A DNA stretch of 54,732 nt from contig JAFGDU010000080.1 in the NCBI GenBank assembly GCA_016931915.1, positions 1 to 54,732 on the forward strand, read 5' to 3'. The position numbers and the translations under genes are program-made. Each line of letters starts with the position of its first letter. Position 1 is the first letter of the stretch. The notes below the pieces were generated by a model that saw only the letters and a list, made by a program, of their open reading frames with translations, was not told the DNA's origin and did not search any database. Origin of the DNA: Actinomycetota bacterium. Its GTDB lineage: Bacteria; Actinomycetota; Geothermincolia; Geothermincolales; RBG-13-55-18. Shown one piece after another: positions 35,842-43,997 of the stretch.

Positions 35842-36237
35842 TCAGGCTGCAGAACCCCCGGAGGTCTGCACCTTCACCTCACCATCCTTCTTCTTGAGTA
35901 CCAGGGCCAGGCCCCAGGCGATGAGGAAAATGGCAACCGTGCCGATCAAACCGGCCAGGGCAGTGGCAAGCTTGGTAGGCTCCTCCTCCACCTCGCCCGT
36001 CTCCTCGTTCACCGCTTCCTCGGTCAGACCGGGTACGGCGTAGTCGGGTATGGGGGAGCTCTCCCATACCGGCTCGGTCTCCTCTGCCTGCTCTAAGAAA
36101 CCCTTGTCCTCCGCTACCTTCTCCAGCCCGTCCGGAGAGGAGGATGCCCAGGGAGAAATGATCAGGGCGAGGGCTACGGCGATGGCCAGTCCGGCCATGG
36201 TGAAGACGAGGATGCTCTTCTTGCGCGCCTCCATCAC
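35842..36237 (-). CDS. PDGLE-domain (CbiN-like) small subunit
   Basis: A 131-residue protein with two membrane helices (about 8-29 and 95-113) and the family motif SSPDGLEKVAEDKGF (34-48) just after the first. PDGLE-domain proteins replace or resemble CbiN, the small component required for cobalt import by CbiM. The long acidic linker (EEAVNEETGEVEEEP) is outside the membrane. It overlaps cbiM by four bases and precedes cbiQ by six, so the operon is translationally coupled. Confidence 0.88.
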   Translation of the reverse strand: MMEARKKSILVFTMAGLAIAVALALIISPWASSSPDGLEKVAEDKGFLEQAEETEPVWESSPIPDYAVPGLTEEAVNEETGEVEEEPTKLATALAGLIGTVAIFLIAWGLALVLKKKDGEVKVQTSGGSAA

Positions 36238-36914
36238 TGGCTCACCTCCGCTTCCTCGAAGCTGGGTATGGGGATCTCGTAGTCATAGGTCTTGACCAGG
36301 TCCGGCCGTACCGCGAGCACGACACTTACCACCAGCACGGTTATTATCGCTTCGCCGACCCCGATTATGGCGTGGACCCCCAGCATGGATGGCAGGACCA
36401 CGCTCAATGGAGTCGTGCCGGATACCGCCAGCTCAACCGACGCGGCGCCGGAGGCCAGCATCACGGATAGCCAGGCGACCACGCCGGTGGCGGCGAGGAA
36501 AGCTGTCTTGTTCTTCGGTAAGAGCTTCTTGATACCGTAGAAGATGTAGTAGGACAGAATGGTCCCGATGACCGCCATGTTAAAGACATTCGCACCCAGT
36601 GCCGTGACCCCGCCGTCGGCGAAACCCAGGCACTGGACGAGTAAGACCAGGCCGATCACCAGGCTGCCCAACCATGGACCCAGCAGTACCGCTACCAGTA
36701 CTCCCCCCAGGAAGTGTCCGCTCGTGCCCCCGGCCACGGGGAAGTTGAGCATCTGGGCGGCGAAGACGAAGGCGGCGCAGAGCGCCAGCATGGGCACGGA
36801 CCTTTCGTCCAGTTCGTCGCGGGCTTTATACAGCCCGTAGCCTATCGCTCCCGCGGCCACCACTCCCGTGGCCACGCTTACGCCGGTGTTCAAGAAGCCG
36901 TCGGGGATGTGCAT
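36234..36914 (-). CDS. cbiM: Cobalt/nickel ECF transporter substrate-binding subunit
   Basis: A 226-residue CbiM/NikM S component. The N-terminus MHIPDGFLNTGVSVATG carries the strictly conserved Met-His whose free amine and side chain bind the metal ion, so this start is certain. About seven hydrophobic helices follow, with ALCAAFVFAAQMLNFPVAGGTSGHFLGG typical. The metal cannot be told from sequence; corrinoid-linked methyltransferases in the window make cobalt attractive. The leader contains a duplicated hairpin (36958-37115). Confidence 0.92.
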   Translation of the reverse strand: MHIPDGFLNTGVSVATGVVAAGAIGYGLYKARDELDERSVPMLALCAAFVFAAQMLNFPVAGGTSGHFLGGVLVAVLLGPWLGSLVIGLVLLVQCLGFADGGVTALGANVFNMAVIGTILSYYIFYGIKKLLPKNKTAFLAATGVVAWLSVMLASGAASVELAVSGTTPLSVVLPSMLGVHAIIGVGEAIITVLVVSVVLAVRPDLVKTYDYEIPIPSFEEAEVSQ

Positions 36915-36957
36915 GCTATCTACCTCCCGATATCATCGCGCATGAGGAAAACAAACG

Positions 36958-37115
36958 CCACGGTTCCCGGCAGCTTCTCGCCATCCGAGCCTCCGTGGCT
37001 CCCTTGCGCCCGCTACATCCTCGGCCTTCGTGACCGTGTCCCTATTATTCCCGCTGTCCCTGCAATTAAAAACACCACGGTTCCCGGCGAATTCCCATCG
37101 CCAAGGCCTCCGTGG
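36958..37115 (-). repeat. Duplicated structured leader element upstream of cbiM
   Basis: Two 41-base units at 36958-36998 and 37075-37115, 117 bases apart. On the minus strand each opens with GCCACGGAGGC and closes with GCCGGGAACCGTGG, so CCACGG pairs with CCGTGG around an inner GGC-GCC hairpin of different sequence in each copy. The similarity extends upstream (GAAGGYCGRGGAT). They could be tandem RNA elements in the cbiM leader or REP-like DNA repeats. It is not a recognisable cobalamin riboswitch. The 404-base gap 36915-37318 holds only this and the tRNA promoter. Confidence 0.6.
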
Positions 37116-37248
37116 CCCATTCCTGCGATCTATGTTAATCCTCCCGACCTTCATGGCCGGAATCACTATAAATAATATATGAGCATTTGCCCAGCCGCGT
37201 CAATGACGGAATGCCGCTTCCATCAGCCCCTTGGGCTGAAAACCCCGT

Positions 37249-37277
37249 TTGAAGGCTCTACCCCCGCGGGCTATAAT
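37249..37277 (+). promoter_or_regulatory. Promoter of tRNA-Arg
   Basis: TTGAAG (37249-37254), 17-base spacer and a perfect TATAAT (37272-37277), 41 bases before the tRNA. Confidence 0.7.
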
Positions 37278-37318
37278 TCTTGGGTGAACGGCGGTTATAG
37301 TGACCGCATGCACGCAGG

Positions 37319-37393
37319 GCCCCTGTAGCTCAGTGGATAGAGCGTAGGATTCCTAATCCTTGTGCGCGAGTTCGATTCTCGCCAGGGGCTCCA
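37319..37393 (+). tRNA. tRNA-Arg (CCT)
   Basis: A complete cloverleaf: acceptor GCCCCTG/CAGGGGC, D-arm GCTC...GAGC, anticodon loop TTCCTAA with anticodon CCT at 37352-37354, T-arm GCGAG-TTCGATT-CTCGC, discriminator T and encoded CCA (37391-37393). The 27-43 pair is T-T. It decodes AGG. The AT-richer island begins directly after it, which fits the usual role of tRNA 3' ends as integration sites. Confidence 0.95.
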
Positions 37394-37403
37394 CCTATTT
37401 GAC

Positions 37404-37440
37404 CAGGTCAGGGGATATATTCCCTGGCCTGTTTTTCTTT
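37404..37440 (+). terminator. Terminator after tRNA-Arg
   Basis: Stem CAGGTCAGGG (37404-37413) with CCCTGGCCTG (37422-37431), one G-T pair, loop GATATATT, then TTTTTCTTT. Confidence 0.85.
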
Positions 37441-37681
37441 GGGTAATAGCGAGAAGGCCCCATGACCACAATATGACCACGAGATTTGCTTCGACCACCC
37501 CTTGATTGTGATTCTATAGCGGATGTACTTCAGTTCGTTCTAAGCATCATTAGACCCATAATCCTTAACAGGAGTTTATCGCATGACCCAAGGAAAAGAG
37601 ATCTAGCGGCAAAGCTTCATACTGGAAGCGCCATCTCATTATGTCCCATGAATTTAGGTTGGTTGTGAGCGAGGCCAAGCC

Positions 37682-37720
37682 CATGTTCTTTTCGCCGTCG
37701 TAGAGGGGCACGTATTTCAT
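37682..37720 (-). pseudogene. Gene-start remnant, left copy of a 39-bp direct repeat
   Basis: Read leftwards from ATG 37720 it encodes MKYVPLYDGEKNMG and then degenerates. The same start (MKNVPLYDGDENIG) is found at 42493-42531 with 34 of 39 bases identical, same orientation. The two copies bracket the HD-NACHT module. The parent gene is not recognised. Around it, 37441-37818 holds no other gene. Confidence 0.6.
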
Positions 37721-37818
37721 GATCTTATTATATCTAGAGGATGCGATAGGGGAAGGGAATGTATCTGGATGTGTTTACCTTACTTTGGGGTATAGAATAT
37801 TAACAGCGGGAGGTGCAT

Positions 37819-37947
37819 ATGGAAAATAATCGCTACATATCTATTCCAGTGCTAATCGCTCAAATCAAAAGAATTTATAGAGTTGAAATAATCAGCGGTG
37901 GGCGCCGATTGACTGCTGTGGGGATGTTGGGAAACCTGTCTCCCTAG
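37819..37947 (+). CDS. 42-residue ORF with a strong ribosome site (hypothetical)
   Basis: ATG at 37819 preceded by GGGAGGTG (37808-37815) encodes MENNRYISIPVLIAQIKRIY and 22 more residues, stop at 37945-37947. No family is recognised and it may be a remnant. It lies about 190 bases upstream of the HD-NACHT gene on the same strand, so it could be the first gene of that transcript. The stretch 37948-38137 has no recognised feature. Confidence 0.35.
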   Translation: MENNRYISIPVLIAQIKRIYRVEIISGGRRLTAVGMLGNLSP

Positions 37948-38137
37948 TATATATAGAGAAAAATGGGGGTTGCAGAACTAGCGGTTTGTTGTGGGTTCTG
38001 GCAGGGAGAGCCTCAAGCGTGGAATGAGGGGCGCGGTTGGTTAAAGTAGTTGGTGTAATGCTGGATATGGAGGAGATACTTGGGGATTCATGGATTACTC
38101 TCGGTAAATATTCCATTCTTCATGGGCGGGATAGTTT

Positions 38138-41100
38138 ATGTCTGAGCTTCATGAGATGTTGCAGGGACAAACCATAAGAGGCACAAACGGGGATATTGAC
38201 CTTCATAAGCGCATTTCCGAGATAAAAAGTGCAGCCAAAGACTGGCTTAAGGATTACGGCAGAAACGGTTACGAGCACTCGAAAAGGCTTGAAGATTACC
38301 TCAATAAGCTCACTGAAAAAGCTAGAATAGATACCCGCATATTACCGGCGGAAGCGTTTATTCTCCTGTGCGCTGTTTATATGCATGATCTGGGTTATAT
38401 GGTGGATAGTGGGCTAAACCCGATCAAAGATCCTAATCCAGTTGGACACCCGGACCGTAGCCAGCAGATGGTTGTAAGGGATTATACAAAGTATCTCTTT
38501 GGTGATTTTCCTCATTTAGAAAATGCAGCACCCAGAGTTGCACAAGCTGTTGGCCTGGTTTGTGTAGGACATTCTGAAGACCGGTTTTACCCTCTTGATA
38601 ATCTCGATCGCTTTACACAATTTACAGATCAGGCTTTTGGAGAAGAAAGAATTGATTTGAAAAGACTTGCAGCTTTCCTCCGAATGGCGGATGAGGCGGA
38701 CGATCCTTATATCCGGATTATCGGTAGTGGTTATAAATCTGGTTCGGCTAGGCAAAATACAAGCCTTGTTAGATTAATAAATGAAAAGATTGAATGGCAC
38801 TGGGCTGATGACGATAGAGGAGATTATGAAAAGTACGTTGAGTATATAGATGAGAAGAGGGGCATATTGCAGACTGCCATTAATTATATAGGCAGCTTAG
38901 ATCTGGGCAACTGGGACATGATTCTGAGGGGTGGAGATCAAGCTTATATACCTCGCGCAAAATACGTTGACTATATGGCCGAGTACCGCAGGCAAGTCCT
39001 AGAAGATACTGAGTTTGTGAGAATGAGCGGCATTGATGACGGGTCTAAGCTGCAGATGCCATTGGAACGTGTCTACATCAAGCTGCAAGCCACGAAAAAG
39101 AAAGACCCGAAAGAGGAGAAGGAAGAGAGAGACACCCTCTTGGAAATTCTTCGGTGTGGTGAGAATTATTACAGAAGAGGAGGGCTCTTCGATGAAAGTC
39201 GCCGCCATGATCCCATTTATCCGGAGAAAGCACTAGAAGAGAATAAAAGACTGGTAATTCTCGGACCGCCGGGATCGGGAAAATCAACATTGCTTCGATA
39301 CTTGGCGAGAAAAGCTACAGAAAAGGGCAAAGAGCAAGTGCCGATTCTTGTAAATCTCCGGGATTACGCGACTGAACTTGGTACGAGCCCCTCCAGACCT
39401 TTAAGAGATTATGCACTCGAGGTCACGTCTAGTGGAGATGAGGAATTGAAAAAGGCTCTTGACGGGGCAATCCGGAACAACCATGTTCTGTGGTTATTAG
39501 ACGGTCAGGACGAAGCGCGGGATTGGGCTGACAAGATCGCGAAGGAAACAAGTGGCTTGCCTGGTCAGTTGATACTCTCATCCCGTCCGATCGGGTACGT
39601 TAATATAGGCGGTTTGTGTAATCTACCCCGGTTCGAGGTTCTTCCGTTAAGAGTTGAAGATGTCGATGAGTACATGATGAATTGGTTCAAGGTACTCGCG
39701 GAAGAGCGCGGTGAGAGTGAGGTATGGGAAAAAGAACAGGTTAAATGGCTACAAGATCAGGTTGAAGAACGGCAAAAGCTGAAACCACTAATGAAGAACC
39801 CGCTGCTCCTAACATTTTTTATATTTCTTGCCGGTGATGATCCCAGACAGGAACTACCGGAAACTAGGAGTGATCTTTACAGGCATTATATTGAGCGGCT
39901 TTATGGCTCATGGGAAACACGAAGAACACCGGAAATAGACACAACTGGAAGACCGGTCTTCAAGATCGCAGGGCTTGAAGGTGAAAAAGCAAAAAGTGCT
40001 GCGATACAAAGTCTATATTTCATGGGGTGGATACTGCATTTCTTCTACTATGGCGGAAAACCGGAAGTGCCCGAAAAAGACTCGATACTAAAAAGGCTTG
40101 CAGAACATCTAGCCGATAGTGGCTTTGCTGATAGTGAAACCATTGCTCAAGACGCACTTGCATTCTGGAACCAGGCGGGATTAATAGAAATAATCAAAGG
40201 AGTTCATCAGAAAGAATATCTTGCTTTTCGGCATATGACTTTTCAGGAGTACGCGGGTGCTTGGGGACTGAATGAGTTATGGAATAAGGATTCTAATAGA
40301 GCTTGGGAGTTCCTCCAACCGAGGTTGCATCATTATGCTTGGCATGAGCCCATTCTACTTCTTACAGGGATGATGGAGAGAGAACACTTGGAGGATTTAA
40401 TCAAACTTCTTCTTAAAGAAACCGGTGATAATGAAGAAATGTTGCATCGCGGGCTTTTTCTTGCTTCGGAGTTAATCGGAGAACAAACATATAATTGCCC
40501 GACAGTAACAAAAGAAGTTATCGATCGGCTTGAGCGGTTGTATAAAAATAAAGACTGGCATGTGCGCCTGGCGGCCACGCAGGCGCTGCGCGGTATAGGC
40601 GGCTATAGAGCGGTGGAGCCCTTGATAAAAGCACTCACAGATATAAACTCCGATGTGCGCCGGGCAACCGCAGAGGCGCTGGGTAATATAGGCGATGATA
40701 GAGCGGTGGAGGCGTTGGTGAAATCACTTCGTGATGATGACTGGGGTATGCGCCAAGTGTCTGCGGATGCCTTGGGTAATATCTGCGGCGATGGAGCCGT
40801 GGAGTTGTTCAAAGATATACTCAAGTATGGGGAAGAGGGCATGCGTCAGGTGATCGCGCAGGCGCTGGGTAATATTGGCGGCGATAGAGCCGTGGAGTTA
40901 CTCATAGAAATGATTAAGGATGGGGATTGGCAAGGGCGTTATGCAACCATACAAGCGCTAGGGAATATTGGCGGCGATAGAGCAGTAGAGTTGCTTAACG
41001 GTACTCTCGCAGACAAGAACTCGGATTTGCGCTGGGGAGCTACATTGGCGCTGGGGAATATTGGCGGTGATATTGTGACTGGGATGCTCGTAGGTGTGCT

Positions 41101-41974
41101 TGGAGATGAGGAGAGCCTAGTGCGCCAGATGGCCGCACGGGCGCTGGGGAATATAGGTGGCGATATTGTGATGGGGCCGCTCTTAGGTGCGCTCTGGGAT
41201 GAGGAATCGGGCGTGAGACAAGAGGCCGCACGGGCACTAGGGAATATAGGTGGCGATAAAGTGTTGGAGGCACTCATAGGTGCGCTCGGGAATGAGGATT
41301 GTCAATCGCGCAGGTCAGCCGCATTAGCGCTGGGTAATATAGGCGACGATAGGGCGTACGAGGCGCTCATGAATACATTGATGGATAAGGATAAGGATGT
41401 GCGATGGGCAGCCGCATTAGCGTTGGGGAATATAGGCGACGATAGGGCAGTGGATCCACTTATAGGTATGCTCAAAGATGAGGACTGGCAAGTGCGCCAT
41501 ATAAGCGCACAGGCGTTAGGGAACATAGGCGACGATAGGGCAGTGGAGCCACTTATTAGTACGCTCGCCGATGAGGAACGTCAAGTGTGCCATATTACCG
41601 CACGGGCGCTGGGTAATATAGGCGGCGATAGAGCTGTGGAGTTGCTCATAGAAATGCTCAAGGATGAAGATTGTCAATTGAGGCTAGCAGCAGCGGAGGC
41701 GCTGGGGAATATAGGCGGCGATAGAGCGGTAGAGCCGCTTATAGATAATCTTGGGGATGAGGACTGGTGGGTATGCGAGGCCGCCGCAGAATCGCTCGAG
41801 AAATTAGCTGGATCAACGACCTCTTTTGAGAAGATTGAATTAATCTCAAAGTCTGCTAAAGAATATGATAAATATTGTCTTCTGAGAACAGTCACTACCA
41901 GATTAGGTGTTATGAAAGGCGAGGAGAATCCCATAGAGGATCCGTTGTTGGAGGTTATGAGGATGAAGAATTAG
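38138..41974 (+). CDS. HD-NACHT-HEAT repeat protein (putative defence NTPase)
   Basis: A 1278-residue STAND-type protein. The N-terminal part (about 1-200) is an HD-type metal-dependent phosphohydrolase-like domain: H47, H83-D84 in YMHDLGY, H104, H145 and D185/D188 in RMADEADD. A linker leads to a NACHT NTPase with Walker [10 protein letters not shown] (376-384), Walker B LLDGQDEA (453-460) and sensor SSRP (481-484). The C-terminus has 13 exact-length 31-residue HEAT-type repeats (809-1211, consensus [15 protein letters not shown]). Bacterial NACHT proteins with repeats are known antiphage sensors, with the N-terminal domain as effector; a nucleotide or nucleic-acid hydrolysing HD effector is inferred. 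Much AT-richer than the chromosome. A GIY-YIG-like gene follows after 34 bases. Confidence 0.88.
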   Translation: MSELHEMLQGQTIRGTNGDIDLHKRISEIKSAAKDWLKDYGRNGYEHSKRLEDYLNKLTEKARIDTRILPAEAFILLCAVYMHDLGYMVDSGLNPIKDPNPVGHPDRSQQMVVRDYTKYLFGDFPHLENAAPRVAQAVGLVCVGHSEDRFYPLDNLDRFTQFTDQAFGEERIDLKRLAAFLRMADEADDPYIRIIGSGYKSGSARQNTSLVRLINEKIEWHWADDDRGDYEKYVEYIDEKRGILQTAINYIGSLDLGNWDMILRGGDQAYIPRAKYVDYMAEYRRQVLEDTEFVRMSGIDDGSKLQMPLERVYIKLQATKKKDPKEEKEERDTLLEILRCGENYYRRGGLFDESRRHDPIYPEKALEENKRLVILGPPGSGKSTLLRYLARKATEKGKEQVPILVNLRDYATELGTSPSRPLRDYALEVTSSGDEELKKALDGAIRNNHVLWLLDGQDEARDWADKIAKETSGLPGQLILSSRPIGYVNIGGLCNLPRFEVLPLRVEDVDEYMMNWFKVLAEERGESEVWEKEQVKWLQDQVEERQKLKPLMKNPLLLTFFIFLAGDDPRQELPETRSDLYRHYIERLYGSWETRRTPEIDTTGRPVFKIAGLEGEKAKSAAIQSLYFMGWILHFFYYGGKPEVPEKDSILKRLAEHLADSGFADSETIAQDALAFWNQAGLIEIIKGVHQKEYLAFRHMTFQEYAGAWGLNELWNKDSNRAWEFLQPRLHHYAWHEPILLLTGMMEREHLEDLIKLLLKETGDNEEMLHRGLFLASELIGEQTYNCPTVTKEVIDRLERLYKNKDWHVRLAATQALRGIGGYRAVEPLIKALTDINSDVRRATAEALGNIGDDRAVEALVKSLRDDDWGMRQVSADALGNICGDGAVELFKDILKYGEEGMRQVIAQALGNIGGDRAVELLIEMIKDGDWQGRYATIQALGNIGGDRAVELLNGTLADKNSDLRWGATLALGNIGGDIVTGMLVGVLGDEESLVRQMAARALGNIGGDIVMGPLLGALWDEESGVRQEAARALGNIGGDKVLEALIGALGNEDCQSRRSAALALGNIGDDRAYEALMNTLMDKDKDVRWAAALALGNIGDDRAVDPLIGMLKDEDWQVRHISAQALGNIGDDRAVEPLISTLADEERQVCHITARALGNIGGDRAVELLIEMLKDEDCQLRLAAAEALGNIGGDRAVEPLIDNLGDEDWWVCEAAAESLEKLAGSTTSFEKIELISKSAKEYDKYCLLRTVTTRLGVMKGEENPIEDPLLEVMRMKN
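40562..41770 (+). repeat. 13 tandem 93-bp HEAT-encoding repeats
   Basis: Thirteen consecutive 93-bp units without length variation, each encoding 31 residues around ALGNIG(G/D)DRAVE. Several units share long identical DNA words such as GGGAATATAGGCG, so unit number could change by slippage or recombination. A fourteenth, degenerate unit follows. Confidence 0.9.
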
Positions 41975-42008
41975 CGCTTCTTATAAGGTAGCCTCAGGGG
42001 GTGATAGC

Positions 42009-42311
42009 ATGGCTAAGTCCGAAGAAGAGATAAAGAAAGATATTCGAGATTACATACAAATACGGGGTGGGCCATATCCTAGTTGGTATGTTGGGATATC
42101 TTCAAATCCTAGAATGCGTCTATTCGAGGAACACAGCGTAAGAGAAGAAGGGAACCCATGGATATATCGAACCGCGTTTGATTCAACAATCGCTAGAAGA
42201 ATCGAAGCCTATTTTATCGATAACCTAGGAACTGATGGCGGGCCTGGCGGTGGAGACGAAGCCTCTACTGCCGTATATGCATACAAAAAGCAACCTCATA
42301 CTAATCCATAG
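42009..42311 (+). CDS. GIY-YIG-like small protein
   Basis: A 100-residue protein whose pattern fits a compact GIY-YIG-type fold: PSWYVGISSNPRMRLFEEH (YIG-equivalent YVG, basic helix, His), then TIARRIEAYFIDNLGTDG with the Glu that normally binds metal, and a closing GPGGGDEASTAVYAYKK. The first GIY strand is replaced by RGGPYPSWY. It may be a nuclease or an inactive DNA-binding relative. GGGGGTGATAGC precedes the ATG, 34 bases after the HD-NACHT stop, so co-expression is likely. Function as a partner in the same defence system is inferred from location only. Confidence 0.6.
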   Translation: MAKSEEEIKKDIRDYIQIRGGPYPSWYVGISSNPRMRLFEEHSVREEGNPWIYRTAFDSTIARRIEAYFIDNLGTDGGPGGGDEASTAVYAYKKQPHTNP

Positions 42312-42345
42312 ATTATTCAAGGTGGAGGAATGGAGGTAATAGTGC

Positions 42346-42531
42346 CTAGGCTTTACCCTTGTTCTGAAGATACTTCAGCTTCTCTCCCGTTGACATTACT
42401 CTCCCATTTCTACCAGTGCTGTCATAGGACCCTGGGAACAGATGGCCATAAACGTCCATGGTCACCTCTATGGAAGTGATAGGGACGGAGCCTATGTTCT
42501 CATCGCCGTCGTATAGGGGCACGTTTTTCAT
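42346..42531 (-). pseudogene. Integrase 3' remnant fused to a gene-start remnant
   Basis: The last 42 codons (VTMDVYGHLFPGSYD ... GEKLKYLQNKGKA) match the end of the intact recombinase at 52482-53600, including the catalytic Tyr region, over about 125 bp of DNA. Upstream the frame changes to MKNVPLYDGDENIG, the right copy of the repeat at 37682-37720. The catalytic Arg and HxxR are gone, so it is a scar of an earlier integration or recombination event. Confidence 0.8.
42493..42531. repeat. Right copy of the 39-bp direct repeat
   Basis: Matches 37682-37720 at 34 of 39 bases in the same orientation, core CGCCGTCGTA and AGGGGCACGT. The pair brackets the HD-NACHT/GIY-YIG module. Confidence 0.65.
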
Positions 42532-42615
42532 AGGAATACTATATATGCTTACTGTGTTGCATGGTATTAATTATGCTTGCAGTGGTGACTGAAATAGGGC
42601 TGTTAATGAACAAAG

Positions 42616-43527
42616 CTAATCTGGCTTGCTAGGGATCCTAAATAGCTTACTATCTATGAGCAATGCCCTACCAGTTGAGTTTATCCAAGAATTAATGCCC
42701 CTGATAATGTAATTTATATGCTGTGAATATCCAAGAGTCTTCTCAGGATCTATTCTAAACCTGAATAAAAGGGAGTCTCGATTTGGATTATAGAAATCTC
42801 CAAAGTCTTCGACTTCATATTTGCCTCCGTCTAATTTCCTTAATAATAACATCCTTTCCGAGAGTTCTTTATTCATAGGGCTTATTTCTGATCCTGATGC
42901 TACTTTGTACTTGGGATCAGGGTCCTTAGTCTTATTGAAAGGAAAGCTTCGTTTCATCCAAACAGTCCACTCCGTAAGGTTCATCAATATATTTATAATA
43001 GAGATTATCTGTTCGTCAGTTAGCTGTTTTAAAATCGCGGAGTTGTTCAAGATCTTGTTGAATGCAGCTTCAAAGCAATCGAAATCTTTCATCACTTGGA
43101 AACCTAGATATTCCTCCCTGGCGACGACTTCAAAGATGGATTCTGCGTCCAATCCTATAAAAGAAATCATCATATCAGAAGACTTAAGCTTATGCTCGTA
43201 AGGGAAGACTGCTTTACCCAAATGTTGAATCAAAGACATAACTTCCCTGTCAACCTGCAATTTACAATAATTGAATATATTTCTGCTTAGATTTCTGTGA
43301 ATAAACTTCTGAGACAATTCATAGAAAAGAAATACTAAGGGTATAACAAGAAATGCCGTAGCAACATTAATGAATAGAACCCGGTAATCCGCATCTGTGG
43401 GTTTAAAGGCAAAGATTGTGATCCCAACAATAATAGAAATTATGTAGGGGAGCATTCTTAGTATAAAGCGTCCCGAAGAAGTCCTAGGGCCCGATAGCCA
43501 CTGTCTGATTTTAGAAAAAGTCGGCAT
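42616..43527 (-). CDS. Two-pass membrane protein (hypothetical, island gene)
   Basis: A 303-residue protein with two membrane helices near the N-terminus (about 24-41, MLPYIISIIVGITIFAF, and 48-68, LFINVATAFLVIPLVFLFY) and a soluble C-terminal part of about 230 residues with no recognised motif. The AT-rich composition matches the island. It is transcribed leftwards between the defence module and the potassium cassette. A membrane effector or an accessory of either module is possible; nothing in the sequence decides. Confidence 0.65.
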   Translation of the reverse strand: MPTFSKIRQWLSGPRTSSGRFILRMLPYIISIIVGITIFAFKPTDADYRVLFINVATAFLVIPLVFLFYELSQKFIHRNLSRNIFNYCKLQVDREVMSLIQHLGKAVFPYEHKLKSSDMMISFIGLDAESIFEVVAREEYLGFQVMKDFDCFEAAFNKILNNSAILKQLTDEQIISIINILMNLTEWTVWMKRSFPFNKTKDPDPKYKVASGSEISPMNKELSERMLLLRKLDGGKYEVEDFGDFYNPNRDSLLFRFRIDPEKTLGYSQHINYIIRGINSWINSTGRALLIDSKLFRIPSKPD

Positions 43528-43671
43528 AAAAGCTCCCTATCTTGTGTGATACGAAACTAGCGAATCATGCTGAATTGATTTTGCCCTTCTTCCCTCCCAC
43601 ATTCTTTCGTTTCATCAATATAAGTGAAATCCTCAAGGCAATACGGATAGATCCGACTGCTTATTATGTTT

Positions 43672-43734
43672 CAGAAAACCGCCTGTTTTCATGACATTCT
43701 TCAACGGCGGCAACTCCACATCCTGCAGAAACGC
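43672..43734. repeat. Left copy of a 63-bp direct repeat bracketing the K+ cassette
   Basis: Starts CAGAAAACCGCCTGTTTTCA; the first 30 bases are identical to 51790-51819 and most of the rest is similar. Read leftwards both copies encode LKNVMKTGGFL, so they derive from one lost gene. The surrounding gap 43528-43997 holds no convincing gene; an open frame of 37 codons from ATG 43822 lacks a ribosome site. No c-di-AMP (ydaO-type) riboswitch is seen before trkA. Confidence 0.75.
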
Positions 43735-43997
43735 ATGTAACGGCTAATATTTATAGAAAATTTATACGAATTGGGCATTTTCCTAATCGATTATTTAGCT
43801 TGCATCAATCTAAGATTATCCATGGATGCCATAGGCCGATTGACGGCAATTAATGCCAAGGAGTTATTGAGGTATTTTGAAAAGATTCATATGCGAGAGG
43901 CATGGGGAACCAATCTATTTCAGACCTCTCCCTAATGGGGGCAGCCAAGAAGAGCCGATCGGTTCGAAAACCATATAGAGTCGGGGCTTAAGCGAAC

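Noticed and set aside
36958..37115. Cobalamin or fluoride riboswitch in the cbiM leader
   Set aside because: The GGCGATGG and GCC pieces recall the fluoride motif, but the downstream pairing and TGATGACGCC-like segment are missing, and no B12 box is present.
37295..37498. A 67-codon minus-strand frame over the tRNA
   Set aside because: It is the antisense of tRNA-Arg and its terminator.
40562..41770. CRISPR-like periodic repeat
   Set aside because: The 93-bp period is in frame inside a coding region and encodes HEAT units; there are no spacers.
43735..43997. c-di-AMP riboswitch before trkA
   Set aside because: Searched for because ydaO-type RNAs control K+ genes, but no matching conserved core is visible.
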